A DNA stretch of 64,000 nucleotides. It comes from Sipunculus nudus. Its lineage: Eukaryota > Annelida > Sipuncula > Golfingiida > Sipunculidae. Location of the stretch: NCBI GenBank assembly GCA_026874595.1, contig CM049309.1, forward strand, positions 21,807,033 through 21,871,032, in the 5' to 3' direction. The stretch's first letter is position 1, and every line of letters begins with the position of its first letter. Made by a program: the position numbers and the translations under genes. Shown here piece after piece: positions 1 to 13,400 of this stretch. Below the pieces are notes generated by a model. That model was not told where the DNA came from. It saw nothing but the letters and a program-made list of their open reading frames with translations, and ran no database searches.

Positions 1-3000
1 GCTCACTTTAATTCCTCATATAAGATACATTATTAATAGGTTTTATGACAGTTGCTGGATGTATTTCAGTAATGACTGGTCTGTGTCGAATTGACAGCAT
101 TTACTAATGTTTGGACAGAAACAGGAGGAATGAATAATTAATAATTGTGAATGAATACTAATTTGAGGATTTCAACTTGAGTCCTGTGGCTTCTCCATTT
201 GGCCACTGAATTGTTGGTTCACAGTGTGTTTTTTTCCTGAACACATTCAGTTACATCATTCATGTACAGGTTAGTATCGTGCACACCTGAAAATCCATTC
301 AGGTTGAACTCGTCAAGACCTGCACATCATCAGTCACTTGAAGAGGAACTAATAACAACATAACTAGCCCGTGGATGACTGTTTTATGCATGGGCAAAAT
401 ACATGTGTCCTTTAATTAACACTTGCTGTCTATAAATAAATATGAAGCTATCAATCATTCTTCGAAGTAATGTTAACTCTTACTCTGTGATAGCCAGCGG
501 AACATGGCCACCATTAAATCAAATTCTATGGCATGAGTAGGAATGGGAATAACAAACAGAGTAAAGTCCCAAGTCTATAACATGAAGAAAAAGTAAAAAC
601 CTCAGTTATGATTAACTTTGCATGTTACCTCTTTTCCCTACACAGTTGAGAAATTTCTTAAGCTTACATTTAAATTTTCTGGCTGCTCAAAAGAACTACT
701 GCATGAGTGAGTACTTGAATGTATGTGAGTGTGGACACTGTTTACTGGTATGTTGACATAAACCCTATTGTAAGTTTGCTGTCTGGCAAAAATGTAATCT
801 TTAACATAACAAATGTTATCTGAAACCAAGTATTGCTGCTCAAATTAAATGGATTATATCAAGGATGTGATTCATGATGAGACCAACAAAGCAGTTTGAG
901 CAGGAAATTAAAAAAAACACAAGGGTTCCTTATATCATGATGTAAATAAACATTCCATCTGCTGGTAAATAATCACTTTGAATTATAAAATATTATTGTA
1001 CAGCACATCTTCTGAAAAATTATCCTTCAGGACTATTTTAAAATCATATTACTGTGCATCCCACCCATTAGTAAATATATATTCATAAGTAAACCTTTTC
1101 ACACCTAAAATTAGATATAAACCAGGAACAAGCAGTCATGTTTGAACATTACTTATGATGATTACAAGTTATATTTTGGCTGAATGAGCAACTGGACTAC
1201 AATGCACAAAATCTTTCAGTAAGATTTCCTGATATGTATAACAGCAACATTTCTATTAAAAAAAAAACCTTTTCCTCAATTATCTTAGCACATCCATATA
1301 TTGTAAATCAGGCTGTATATCTTTATATATATATATATGTTTTAATCATATAAAGGGTCATTTTGTTCCAGAAGACCAGAACTTAACGATGTTGCATGTG
1401 ACAAACTGGATTAATTCTGATGAGCAACACCCTGAACATGAGACCTGTCTAACCTTTACAAATCATGATATATGGATTTCTTATGTTTATATATCTCCCA
1501 TAAATCTTTTCCAGAACTCAATTATTGTCTTTAATGTGCATTCTAATCATGTAAAAAAATATTTAGAAAACTATAATATCACTTCTAATTATTTATTTAT
1601 CATCTAACTTAATGAATAACAAAATAATTGCTAATTGTTAATAATTACCATATGAAATCATCACAGCAACAGTTTTCTGCATATTTGTTCTAATTATTAC
1701 CATGACAACAGGACTTTGATGAAACACACTGAGGAAAGACTTGTGGTAGGTTTGTCACCTGTGAATGGAGATACATTCAGGTGGAGTTCATGAGAAAAAC
1801 ATTGATGCTCCAGCAAATTAACCACATACAGCTGGTAGCAACCTTATTAAATCATATAACACAGTAGCGAGAGGTAAATCTGGGCACAGGAATTCTGGAG
1901 TGTAAGAGAAGAGTGTGACCTTTTCAGAAACATGCTTGATGTGAGGTATAACACAGCAAGCCAGAGTAGCGGCAGGATAAAAGCCTGAGTGACTGTCTGT
2001 GGCCTGCCAGGGCCTATCTTGACCTTCCCTCAAATCTTTCCATGTGATCAATCTCGGCTGTTCACACAACGTCCGCTCCAGGGATTTCTCTTGGGTCCCT
2101 CTTTGTGACACACACAGTCATCCACCTTTTTAATGGAAGTGGCATCAATGATTCAGTGCTGCCTGAATATACTAGCCAAGGTGATGAAATGTTTGTTGTG
2201 GACAGAGTCTATATAGTCTGTACTACATTTTTTAATTATATCTGCCAGAATTTCTAACAATTTTAAACCATGTTAGCTAGTGTTACTAAAAATGATCATA
2301 TACAACTATTCAAGATAACCTAAAATATTTATTTCTTTGAGAAACCTTACGTAATGTATGTTAAAAAAATGAAAAGGTTATTTTTAACAACAGACACTAC
2401 ATCAGAGACTTTCTGTTAAATTACATTTGTCTTGTATAAAAGCAAAACCTTTGCCTTTTATATGAAAAACTTTACTGAATACAATGTTTTGCCATATTAA
2501 AACCTCATTATCTCTCTCTAAAGCTCAATCTTTTAATAAATATCCATTTTAGAATAAGAAAATCTAATTATCAGGCACTTTATTCCCACTGAATTGTCAT
2601 TTTACAACAGGAATATCTAATTATCTCCAACAGAATATTCACCCTTTACCTCAGCTAGAGTTCTTGAAGATCATAACCCCACCATCAATGACACACAGAA
2701 AATGAGGTGTTCTCCCTCCAGTTATTTCTTGTAAATATATGAGAAAATACATCAGCCCTGATTTTGCCTGCATTCTCTCATCTACCCCAATTACAGTCAG
2801 TGTCAGGGTTATATATGAGCTCTATCCTATTAAACATGCTCCCTAGAACCTAGCAATAACAGAACTGATCACCTCCATTTCTTACTGAAAGTGCAACTGA
2901 TCAATGGTGTGTTACCATTCTAAGTCCCAGGCAGATTATTCCTCTGGATACAACCCAGAGGGATTCAGTGTGTTTTGGGATCTGCATCTCAGTTGAACAC

Positions 3001-4200
3001 GGCATTACATTAATTGAAACTAAGATGCCAGAACACATCTTTGAAATTTTCATCCCATTTGCAGCAAAGTAAAGCAGACAGGGGTGTCTTGTGTTGATGG
3101 TGGTCCATTAGTAGCACAGTGTAATCCTTGCACACCGGCTCATCCAAATGGAGAAAATAGCAAATTGATTCTATTTTAGCCATCAATCTCTCCCGGGTTC
3201 TAGGAAATGACATATGTCTAAGGCACAAAAGAAAGATGTGACATTAAAAGCAGGAGCTCATCTGTTTTCCATGGAGCACTTTTATGTGTATTGATTGTTA
3301 GAGCAAGCACCTCTAAATATCATAGAGACCACAAGGTAGATAGGTATCAATTGTAACTTCATCAAAGAATGCAACATAGGCTAGCTTATCCCCTTCCTGG
3401 ATTTTTTACATGAGCACTGATGGCAATGGCACTCTCATGAAACATGAAACTACCACTGCTTGCAAACAGTTTGAAATCCTCTAATCACCTGAGGGTTTTG
3501 TGCGTGGACAAAGAAGGGAATTAAATCTCAGTTCGTTAAGTTCACCTGCTTCACAAGCCAGCTGAGATTCAGAGGATTTGCCCTCAGCAGTGCTGCTATA
3601 GACTGGAATGTCCCATCTACTCTGCATTCACTGCATGCAAGGCAACTAGATGGTTCTTTTGTGTGAGGCAGGTGGATATGCGGGAGACAAGAAAATAATG
3701 CCTAATAAAACATACCTTGGCTCAACATTTGTGGAAACATGATGTTTGGGGTCAGGTTACCAATGAATATTTGTTATAAAATGTATGCCTCTGAACTGTC
3801 ATGGAAATTCACCACACAAAACACTGTACTTTTCTCTCAAGATCTGTATTTTTTTACATTTTAACCAACTATTAACAATGGAAATTCACTATTACTCAAC
3901 CTGCTGTTTAAGTGACCGTAAAAAAAAAATGTAACAATGGACTTTTGTATTTACTTGTAAAAATCTAGTTTTCTATTACAAAATTACAAAAATATAACTG
4001 AGGAAACTTTTCCCATCCAGTACTTCAATATACTAATACTCTTAATTAATATTTGACAATAATTTAGTGAATGTTACTTAAGTATTGAGCATGTATTTTC
4101 TTCACCACTGAAGAAAAGAGAGGGTTATGTGTTATATAGAGCTCAAAATCTAGGCTGCTAAAACAACAAATGTACCCATATTTTAGTGCAAATAATGAGT
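1..4200. other. Intronic sequence without recognisable features
   Basis: AT-rich unique sequence within CELF intron 2. I see no exon, RNA gene or clear repeat. Slightly GC-richer unique patches (1900-2170, 2640-2960, 3480-3720) could be conserved non-coding elements, but that needs alignment. Confidence 0.5.
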
Positions 4201-4251
4201 GTACAGTGCATAATAGACATGCAACTTGTGAACCCATGATTTAATTTTAAT

Positions 4252-4331
4252 GAAGTGCAACATTTGTGTCTGTGAACCCACATTCTTCCACGGAGTGCAA
4301 TATTTGTGTCTGTGAACCCACATTTTTCTAT
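4252..4331. repeat. 40-bp direct duplication
   Basis: Two adjacent copies of a unit containing agtgcaayatttgtgtctgt and gaacccacat; agtgcaa starts at 4254 and again at 4294. A third, weaker resemblance (acttgtgaaccca) lies just to the left. Confidence 0.8.
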
Positions 4332-4480
4332 CCGGCATAGTGTACCCACTTTAAGTATTTTTGTTGATGTTGTTGTGAAATATGTCAATAAAGATAAGTC
4401 AAGAAGTGATGCTTAATTTTCCCTGTATATTTCTAAATTATAAAACACTATGATTATTTTATTTTTTATCATATACCTGT

Positions 4481-4790
4481 AGTTGAAGCCTATTAGGCAT
4501 TGATCCCACATTTTTTGTGAGAAAACAGGGGTTCACTTCATGTTCTAGCTGTTCTGTGGATGTTTATTATGAACCTGCATTTTTATGTTTTTCAATTGTC
4601 ACATACACACAACTCATCAAGAAAAATAGGTTGAGGAGTAAGCCTAGTTTTTTCCTAAATATTATTTATGAACGATTAAATTCTAATATGTTATTTTTAT
4701 TATGGTACAGTTGAAGCCTATTAGGCATTGACCTGACATTTTTCAAAAGAAATGTAGGTTAACTTCATGCTATTGTAACTAAAAGTTAAA
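4481..4790. repeat. Pair of direct repeats of about 60 bp, 228 bp apart
   Basis: A 23-bp stretch starting agttgaagcctattaggc is identical at 4481-4503 and 4709-4731. After both copies the similarity continues loosely (c-tgacattttt..., then ...aacttcatg). The intervening DNA is AT-rich unique sequence. The second copy abuts the 25-bp tandem array. Confidence 0.75.
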
Positions 4791-4802
4791 CCCAAATCTA
4801 AG

Positions 4803-4972
4803 GCACCTATACCAGCACAGATATAATGCACATATACCAGCACAGATTTAATGCACATATACCAGCACAGATATAATGCACATATACCAGCACAGATATA
4901 ATGCACCTGTACCAGCACAGATATAATGCACCTGTACCAGCACAGATATAATGCACCTATACCAGCACAGAA
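4803..4972. repeat. 25-bp minisatellite, about 7 copies
   Basis: Head-to-tail copies of cagcacagatataatgcac plus atatac/ctgtac, with one variant (gatttaatg). Only a few substitutions separate the copies. It opens a long minus-strand reading frame (4721-5098) simply because 25-bp units cycle through frames without stops; this is not a gene. Confidence 0.9.
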
Positions 4973-5799
4973 GACGAAGGAAAATAAAATGATGAATGAC
5001 CACCTGACAGTACCTATGAGACAGGGTAATAAATATTTCACAACTAACGAATGAAAGTTGAAGGTGAAGAAATCATAATATATATTAAGTGACTTCATTT
5101 TGACCAGTATAAAAGAAAATGAAAGTTATGAGTTGCAGTGAAGAAAATGTTTAACACACAAATAAAGATTTGTAAAGCAATTTAGCTTAAGTATGGAGAG
5201 TTCAATAACCTCAAGAACTCATAATGAGAATTGAGCTACACAAAGACTTGGGTATTTTACAGACAGTTGTAATTTTTTCCTACTGCACAGAGGACTATGT
5301 AAACAAATGCCTTTTAATTTATTAACAAATTTGATCAAATGTGTATTATACATATCAAAACATACAAAATCTATAAAATATCAGAGGAATTATTAAAATT
5401 ATTATTTCTACACATCTGTTGAATTTTCTAAAGAAACAAATGAAATAATAATGAAACAATGACAAGTGGTCCATGGGCCATGACGCTCAGCTGAATTCAA
5501 GGGACCTTGAACAATGGGTAACATGACTCTCATAGTGCTCAGAATCATGCAATCTGCCAAAAGACCTTAGATATGGGTTACAGTGACCTTATTCTACATC
5601 CACCTGCTACCATTAGTGTCCATGCATCTTACTAACAGAAAGTTAAAATCATGTTCTTTTACACAGCTTGCAGAATATAGGTCACAGTGACATTATTTAA
5701 GGTTTCCAAGAATTTTTTACGGGAACCTCCCTGGATATTAACCAGATCAGAAGTTTCTTGGTCCAACAGTAACCAACCATGCAAATTTGTCCAATAGGG

Positions 5800-6008
5800 T
5801 GTAGTGATTTTATGTTGGTAAGGAATAATCTGTATTATGTTGGTACAGGTAGGACCCGTTTACTTGTGTCAAACGGTTGTGAGGTACGGGAGGACGGTAT
5901 GTATCAATGTGGGAGAGCCACAGCTATTTATGTCTAGCCGACAATAAAAGCATCAAAGTTTGTATCTTGATTCACTGTGCAGTTATCTGGTCTGTTACAA
6001 ACACGACA
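5800..6008 (+). mobile_element. Solo LTR of an LTR retrotransposon (209 bp)
   Basis: Flanked by an exact 5-bp target duplication TAGGG (5795-5799 and 6009-6013). The element starts TGTAGTG and ends CACGACA, so it has TG...CA ends that form short imperfect inverted termini (TGTAGTG against TGTCGTG). A poly(A) signal AATAAA at 5943-5948 sits ~60 bp before the 3' end, which sets the orientation as plus. No internal retrotransposon sequence is present on either side, so this is the product of recombination between two LTRs. It retains several CpGs although the surrounding intron is CpG-depleted, suggesting a fairly recent insertion. The short length and 5-bp duplication would suit a Ty3/Gypsy-type element, but the family is not identifiable from the LTR alone. 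Confidence 0.8.
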
Positions 6009-6584
6009 TAGGGTACTCAAAATATGTTCTTTCACATAGCTTGCAGAATATAAGTCAGTATGACCTAAGTTCAAGTTTCCAAGGAGATTTGCCTAGGATC
6101 TCCCGGGATGTACAGTTAGAAGATTCCAGGTATAACAGTTTCAGTTTATGCCCTATGAACAGCCAGACTGCTTCATTTTAAGGTCTCAACAATAGAGAAA
6201 AAATGTGTTAATAATTCAATAGAATACAGGTGGTGCCACCAGTATGCAAGAACTGTTGAAACACTTCATGATGAATATGCATGCAAAGAATCATGGCCAT
6301 CAATGCACTTGTTACTGTGGTTGCCTTTTTGTTCGCGAGGGTTTTATTTTCGCGATACTCAAGAATGTGATATTATTGCATATATGAAACCCTTGGGAAT
6401 AAGCTGCCCTTTTATCGAGGACAAACAAGAGGATATGATGCATCTGCAGATTCTGCACAAATGAATTGGTTATCCCACCTCTGAAAACAAGGTTAGTAAA
6501 TCAACAACATAATCTGTAGATGGTATCGCAACCTTCTCATACAAACACTTGCGTTAACATCATTTTAACAAGAAAACGACACAA

Positions 6585-7200
6585 GGTGGCACCACCTGTC
6601 TTCTGCAAAAGACAAAGCTATCCAAGATCTTTGATCAATTTGACTTTTGGATCATTCCATGTATCCCTTACTGAGATATTAAAGATTTAGTATGAATTTC
6701 ACCACATATGGGAATATTCAAGGTCAAGGCCACTTTCATAGGAAAGGTCATGACCCCAATTTAAATAAACATCATCCCATAACCCATATCTATGTATATG
6801 CATAACATAAAAGAAATCTGTCCATTAGTTTTTTACTTATAATTCTAACAGTACTGTCAAGTGGCAATTTTGGGGGTATTAAAAGGCCCGAAAACAAGTA
6901 AAGAATAATAGGTGGCACCACCAGTTTCCTGGAACATAACAACCCTATCCATGATCTTGGATCAACTTGATTTTGGAATCAATCCATCCAAGATTTCTTG
7001 AGATATTTACGAATTTGTGTGATTTTCCCCAAAATTGGACCTATTCAAGGTCAAGGACACTCTCCTAGTAAAGGTCATGACCTCATTTTAAATAGGCCTT
7101 GTCCTCTCACCCATATCTATACATATACCAAATTTGGTAAAGATCCGTGAAATATTTTTTGAGTTATCGGCGGCAGGACCATCATGAAAACATAGTATTC
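6585..7200 (+). repeat. Two tandem ~326-bp repeat cores starting with a GGTGGCACCACC palindrome
   Basis: The palindrome-like 12-mer occurs at 6585-6596 and 6911-6922, and the following ~300 bp align loosely (tatcca-gatctt-gatcaa, then ttcaaggtcaaggmcac, aaaggtcatgacc and acccatatctat). Its reverse complement GGTGGTGCCACC also occurs at 6229-6240. The same motif opens both units of the related array at 15.1 kb. Confidence 0.75.
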
Positions 7201-7470
7201 CCTGATTTTGTCTGGGGATACAATTATTTACAATCCCCATAGCTCAGAGGATTTAGGTAGTTAGACCTAATTTCAGGTTTCCAAAGAGATTTTTCATGGA
7301 CCCTCCTTGGATATCAAGTTAGAAGAATCTATGTCCAACAGTTATGATTTGTGCCCTGTTAACGGACAGCCAGACAGACGACTATACGGACGGCCTGACA
7401 GCTGGATGGAGGACAGACAAAGAGTGAACACTATGGCTCAGATGACTTTCAGTCAGCTGATCTAAAAACT

Positions 7471-10400
7471 GTCTGTTTGTGAATGGAACACTTGTATGTT
7501 TGTTCTTATTTTATAAACATAGAACATACCACTGCACTGTTCAGGCATACTAAAATGCTGTTTTCATAACTGAAATGTGCAAAAATCAAAACCCCTTTCC
7601 ATCAAGACATTCAACCTGGTCTATCACAGGATAAACAAAGGATTCCAGAGTGTTTCATTTTGGCCATGACTACAGTTTGTCTGAAGAGACCCGCAGGACA
7701 TCATGAAATTGTGGGTAATTTAGGTACAGTTTTACCCAAGGGAAAATGAGTCCTGGCAAGCAGCTTTCAGACATGAAGAATGTGACATGGGCCTTGCGTG
7801 AGCACTGGTTTCTGTCTACCACTATGGCCTACAAGCAAGCACATGCAATTGTCTCTAATAGACCTCCAAAGCAAAGTCTTGCTTCCTGCCCTAGCATGCC
7901 TGGAGTCTTTTTTTGAGAAATGTCACAGGGCCATGATGTGAGTGTGCTTGCAGGATAACAAGGGGGCTGCCACTGGTGATGCAATATCTTGTATTACACT
8001 ATTAATAAGTGCCTTCCACAAATGTCAGGCAGGAAGAAAGGCTCTCCTAGAAAAATGGCCATGCATGTTCAAGCCAGCCTAATTAAGTTCTTCACCAAAA
8101 ATCTGCCTGTCTTCCTGGTAGATGAAAATCTGTTAAATAATTGGTCACTTTAATAACAGGAATCTTTAATGTTTAAAGCTGATATGCTGGTTTTGTACTA
8201 TGGGGATGCAGAGATTAAGGAGAAGCATATTATATCTTTAATTATACTGCCATGAAGGTTGGTCAAAAGTAAAATGACACTTAAGATTAGTTCCACGTCC
8301 ATTTGAATGACACAACCAAATAAGTACCAATTTAAGTGGTAGAACTATATCCTCCCTGATGTACAATTGTGTTTAATTTGCATTATATCTTCACAGAGAT
8401 TCTTATTTTATTGATAAATATCTATATAGATTCACACGAGAAATTTATTCCTTTATTCTTCATATGTACCCCCCATATGGTTTTCTTATCTATATTCTTT
8501 CTTCTCCTTTTGTTGTACATACTTCTCAACAAATTGATAACTCAATTACAGTAATAACAGTAAACTTAAGTTTCTTTCAAACTGCTACATTACAGAAACA
8601 AAATCAAAATTTTAAAATATGACAGGTTTGATAAGTTGTCAAACTGTTCAATAATTCATATCAAGGATGCCTGACACTTCATGGTATAAGATACAATCTG
8701 TTATTTTTTAAAATAAATCTATGCTTACAACATGTTGTTAAAAAATCAGTTTTGTTAAAAGGGATAACACAAGATATCTCATATCATAATATATCATCTT
8801 TGAAAACACTCACTATAATCAGTTTGTCATTTATAATTTATCATGCATCTAAAATAATATTTGTTTAGGTTATCATCTTCTTAGGTAAAACATCATGTCA
8901 CCTGACTTGACATGTACATTTATTCAATTCTAATACTTTGTTCATATATTTTAAATGTGTAAATCCTACACAGGCACCATAACCCCTGAGTAACAGGTCG
9001 TTATATTTAAGGGAATTACAGATATATGCTTCACATAAGACAAACTAGTCTATCATTTCTATGGTTATCAAATTAACAAATCAATTTACTGGCTGAACTA
9101 AGGGAAACATTTTTTTCCTATTAATGTGGTTTTCAAATGACTTGAAATTCAGTGATCTAATTCAAACTAGTATTCAATCTCCAATCTTACTGTTTATAAT
9201 TTTACAGAAATATAACACTCAATCCTCTAAGACAGATGAACACAAAGGCAATGGGACCAGACAATAAGATGATGTGGCTCACTGTGATAGACAGTCATCT
9301 GAGCTCAAACAACAATAAGAAGAAAGTCAAATTATTATGTTCATTAACCTGATTAATTTTCATGACCAAAAATTACTTTCATTGTCATTTCTTTCATAAC
9401 ACCTGGGTCACTTTAAAACTTCCAAAGTTCTTCCTTACATTTAACTATTTTCTCACATGAATGCTCATAATTTTTTTTTTAATTATTGTGAAGTCAAAAA
9501 GTTGCCCACACCCTTGCCTTTCAATGGTTAATTAATCCTTTGTCATCAGTGATAACTGAGAGCTTATGTCTCCAGTCTTATCCCTTTGATTTATATCATG
9601 ACCTCTTTGTCCTTGAAAAGGGAATGAGGTATTTTTCATTGGCAGATGGTGCCTCTAAATCTTCAGACATTATGTTAAAATGAATCCCCCTCTTTCCCAG
9701 CGGAAAGCCATATATCAGGAGAGATGCCACATGGGTTTGAGAGGGCCATCCATTCCCACTGCCGATAGGACTATAAGTGGCTGATCCCATGATTGATTTT
9801 GCTAGCCAACACTTGTCTTAAGGGAGATCAGCACACCGTAGATCAATGGTGGTTCAGAGTACCAGCTTGGCTCTCAGGGGATGACACAGATTTCAGCATG
9901 CTCTGCTATCTCACATTGGTCCTGATGGTCCTTGTGGACTATCTCAGACCAATGTTGTGTCTGGAAATGTTGCAATCCTGCACATCATCACCCTCCATGT
10001 GCAATCCAACTCCTACCAGTCTGCAGCAACATGGAACACTGATTCTTGCCGCCTTGTTTATGACAAAGCACGTCCCTATCACAAATCAACTGCATGATGC
10101 AATGCAGCCATCCAGTATTTTGGTAATGAAGCAGCCAAGTTAATATCCTCACAGATAGCAACTCTGGACCACCAACATGTCAAGCATGATACATTGTTAT
10201 AGTGCTGGTCTTCCTTTGTCTGATATTTCTGCCATGTACCTCAAACTGCCTGAGAATAATAACACTTTGAAGATGTTAGATCAAAGATTACAGTATTGGT
10301 CAACTCTGCACATTCAAACCCTCCAGATGCCTGAACATCACTGGCTTAAAGTAAAACCTATAACTTCTAATTCAAGCTGTGTATAATAATTTTTTTTGTG

Positions 10401-13400
10401 AGTCTTAACTAATATTGTGTGACTGTTGTGTGACAGTCTTAACTATTATTTCTTTAGTTTTTCTGTGAGTTCTAAATTAAAAGAATGTGCCTTATGATTG
10501 CATAAAACAAACCTTGATATAGCCACAAGATAAAACACAGTGCTTCTTGTGAGATCTGAAATCTTTAAAATGTCGGAAGTCTTTGCAGGGTCTTATCATA
10601 TAATCCTTCAACACTTCAGGCACAGTTACAATACAGGTCTTTTTTCTCATTTTTTATGAACAATAAACAAGTTATACCCCAGGCAACCACAGCCTCACCT
10701 TGCTCACAGGAGCAAACTTTTGGATAATCCCATTTAAAATGAACTGATGCTAGATTATTTGCTATTCTAATCAATTTCATGGGTACAATCTGGCATTATA
10801 GGTATCCAAGGAGGAACCATCCCTCATAACCAAACCTTTAATAAATCAATATAAAATACTAGCCAAGCATGGCTTGCAGATGAGGAGAGAAAATGAGATT
10901 TGTTGTCAGGCCCTGATGGAGGAGGATAGGATTTAGACTGATGGGGGAGTCTGGAGGTATTGTTTACATGCCATGCATCACAGGGGTGTAACTGTCATGC
11001 AGGTTGTGATCACCAACATACTAGCCATAAACACTACAGACGTGTCAGACCTGCCAGTTAATTGTTTGCATGAACAAAGTTGTGCGTCAGGACTGGCACA
11101 CTTCAGGATATGGCCATGTTACATACCACTGAATTAAATTATCCCCCTTTTCAAAGCACTTTCATCAGAATATATTAACAGCATCAATAAAAGTATCAGT
11201 GTGTATAAACAGGTTTCAATTTCTACTCTGAATAGTAAACAAATCAATGTTAAATAAAAAGTATAAATATCTTACAAAGTTTTAGGTAAATGTTACATTA
11301 TTCTCAAGAAAACAATGGATGAAAAAAACGGAGGTGGGAACACTTTCTCCCCTAGGGTCACATGGAACATCCATATGGTGACAGAAAAATATTTTTATTA
11401 GTTTAAAAAAGTTACATTTCACATAGAAATATACAGTTATCATTTTTGCAGTTTTTGTGGTACTGATTGTATGTTAATCTGTACAAGAAGTTGCATTTTG
11501 TCATTACTGTGCAAAGTGGTTACAAGCCAAGCAAACAGACCTCACAGTATGTACGTGGCTCTTGGTATATACTTTACCCATACCTGATGTAAAGGAATGT
11601 TTAGAACTATAACAAGAAACCTATGGCAAGAATCCCCACATTTAAATAATGTAACATTATACACATAATGTATCTGATGAAACACTTTGATGAAGCATAG
11701 CTGGGTAAGGGTGAAAGCAATAACAGAGCCACAGGACATGGTCTAACAAGTAAATTCATGTGAAGTAAACTATTTCATGTATGCTTTCAAATCAATACTG
11801 TCCACATTTAGTGGGTCCAGGAACAATAAGAGAACCCTGTGTGACAACTGTCCTTTGTCATCAGTGCTGGTCTGTCCTTCTGGTCGATGGTCAGGGGCTT
11901 ATTTTCTCTTGCTAGTCCAGTTTCACAAAGGAAGTGTCTGTGTTACTAGGCCAGATTATTCCCTTTCGATCAATTTGATCCCTCAACCATTGTCCAATAT
12001 TTGCTAAGGGCCCTTTAAATGCATCAATTCCCACACACCTTGTTGCTCGAACTTTCACTGACATTTGACCACAATTTCATATAAATTAACTGCTCCTGAC
12101 ATTTTCCTATGCATTTTTTTAAAATTAAAGTAAACATCCTGACACTTTGAAAACAAATAAAAATGTGTTTTAAAAAGAAACATTCACTAAAATAATTCAG
12201 AAAGAATCTAACAGACAGCTGCTTCCACAAAATGAGAGTACTGTATTCATATCTAATTTCTGACAGGCTTGAAAAAATGTAATTTGCATGTCTCTGAACC
12301 ATACATGAGGAGAATTTGATAAAATTACCTACCCCAGGAGGTTTCTGAAGACTTTAAAGAGCAAGATCTTCCTCTTTGATAAAGTTTAAAACAATATATT
12401 AAAATTACTGATATTACAAAATGGATATATTTACTATAAGGTACTAAGTTGAGGACCATTCAATTAGTGTCCTCATTTTAATAAAAGAATAACTGGAACT
12501 TTATATTACACACTGAGAACCTTGCCAGAAAATTATATTGCATCAAAATTATCATTATAATGATTTAAGCAAACATTTTTTTTTCCATTTTAAAATGTAC
12601 ATAATTTAATGGGGTTCCTTCATCAACTGATTGGTACTCATTTGATTAATAATTATTTTCATAAGTTCACAATATGAAGCCATGCCTATGATATAAATGA
12701 TAAAGTTGTTTAAAATATAAAAATAGATCAAGAAATTATAATTCATTTGTTGGAGATACAGTACATAAGGGCAATATGTTGGCAAGATTTGTTCTCCCAT
12801 CATGTGGAAAGTATTGTATTTTCATTATAGAAAGACCAATAACTGGGCATTTTGAAACAGGATCCAATTTCCTTCTGTTTAATTTATCAAAATATCACCT
12901 ATTTGATTTTGATGTAAATATAAACCGAAGTAAAAATAAATAATTTAAGTGAGCCTTGTTTCCCTGGGATGGTCCACCTTCTGAGACAGATAGTAAGTTC
13001 CTTGTGTTGATCAATGTATCATGCCAGCAGAATGCCTGCTACAGTATTTTTTAAAATCAATTATAGCTATGGAACTTTATTCCAGCCAATGCAGAATGTA
13101 CCAAAAGACATTATCTGCACTGCAATCTCTAGCTATTAGATGAAACCATTATACAGAATTGCTCCCCTGGAAGCATTCTCTTTGCACCATGTCACTGTTA
13201 CCATAGTGATCTTACTTCCACTATTTTGCACTGTTAATCATAATGTGGAAACTTGCGCTATTGATGAGGTCTTCAGCCTGGATTAAATAAAAGTCCTATC
13301 CATGGCTAGTCTCATTTAGACTATTTTGCTTGTGTAAAAACTTTGTGTTTTAATAGCTAATTTAGCATCATCACTGTCCAGTTAGTGTCAGACAATATGA

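Larger units (their letters stand above)
5462..7470. repeat. Mosaic of diverged dispersed repeats of mollusc type
   Basis: Three diverged copies of one segment are visible at about 5660-5794, 6014-6180 and 7230-7375, sharing a course like agcttgcagaatata, gtttccaa-gagattt and ggatrt-agttagaag. Between the second and third are two tandem ~326-bp cores (see separate entry). The right end (7365-7470) has an acggacagccagacagacga stretch and a ctcag..gctgatctaaaaac end. That tail style is common, from memory, in non-autonomous repeats of bivalves and gastropods. A solo LTR interrupts the left part. The part at 6316-6400 (ctgtggttgccttttt, then gcgagggttttattttcgcg) recurs inverted near 28740-28830. 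Confidence 0.7.

Noticed and set aside
4721-5098. 125-codon minus-strand ORF with repeated CWYxCI motifs
   Set aside because: The repeated motif is the 25-bp minisatellite translated in successive frames.
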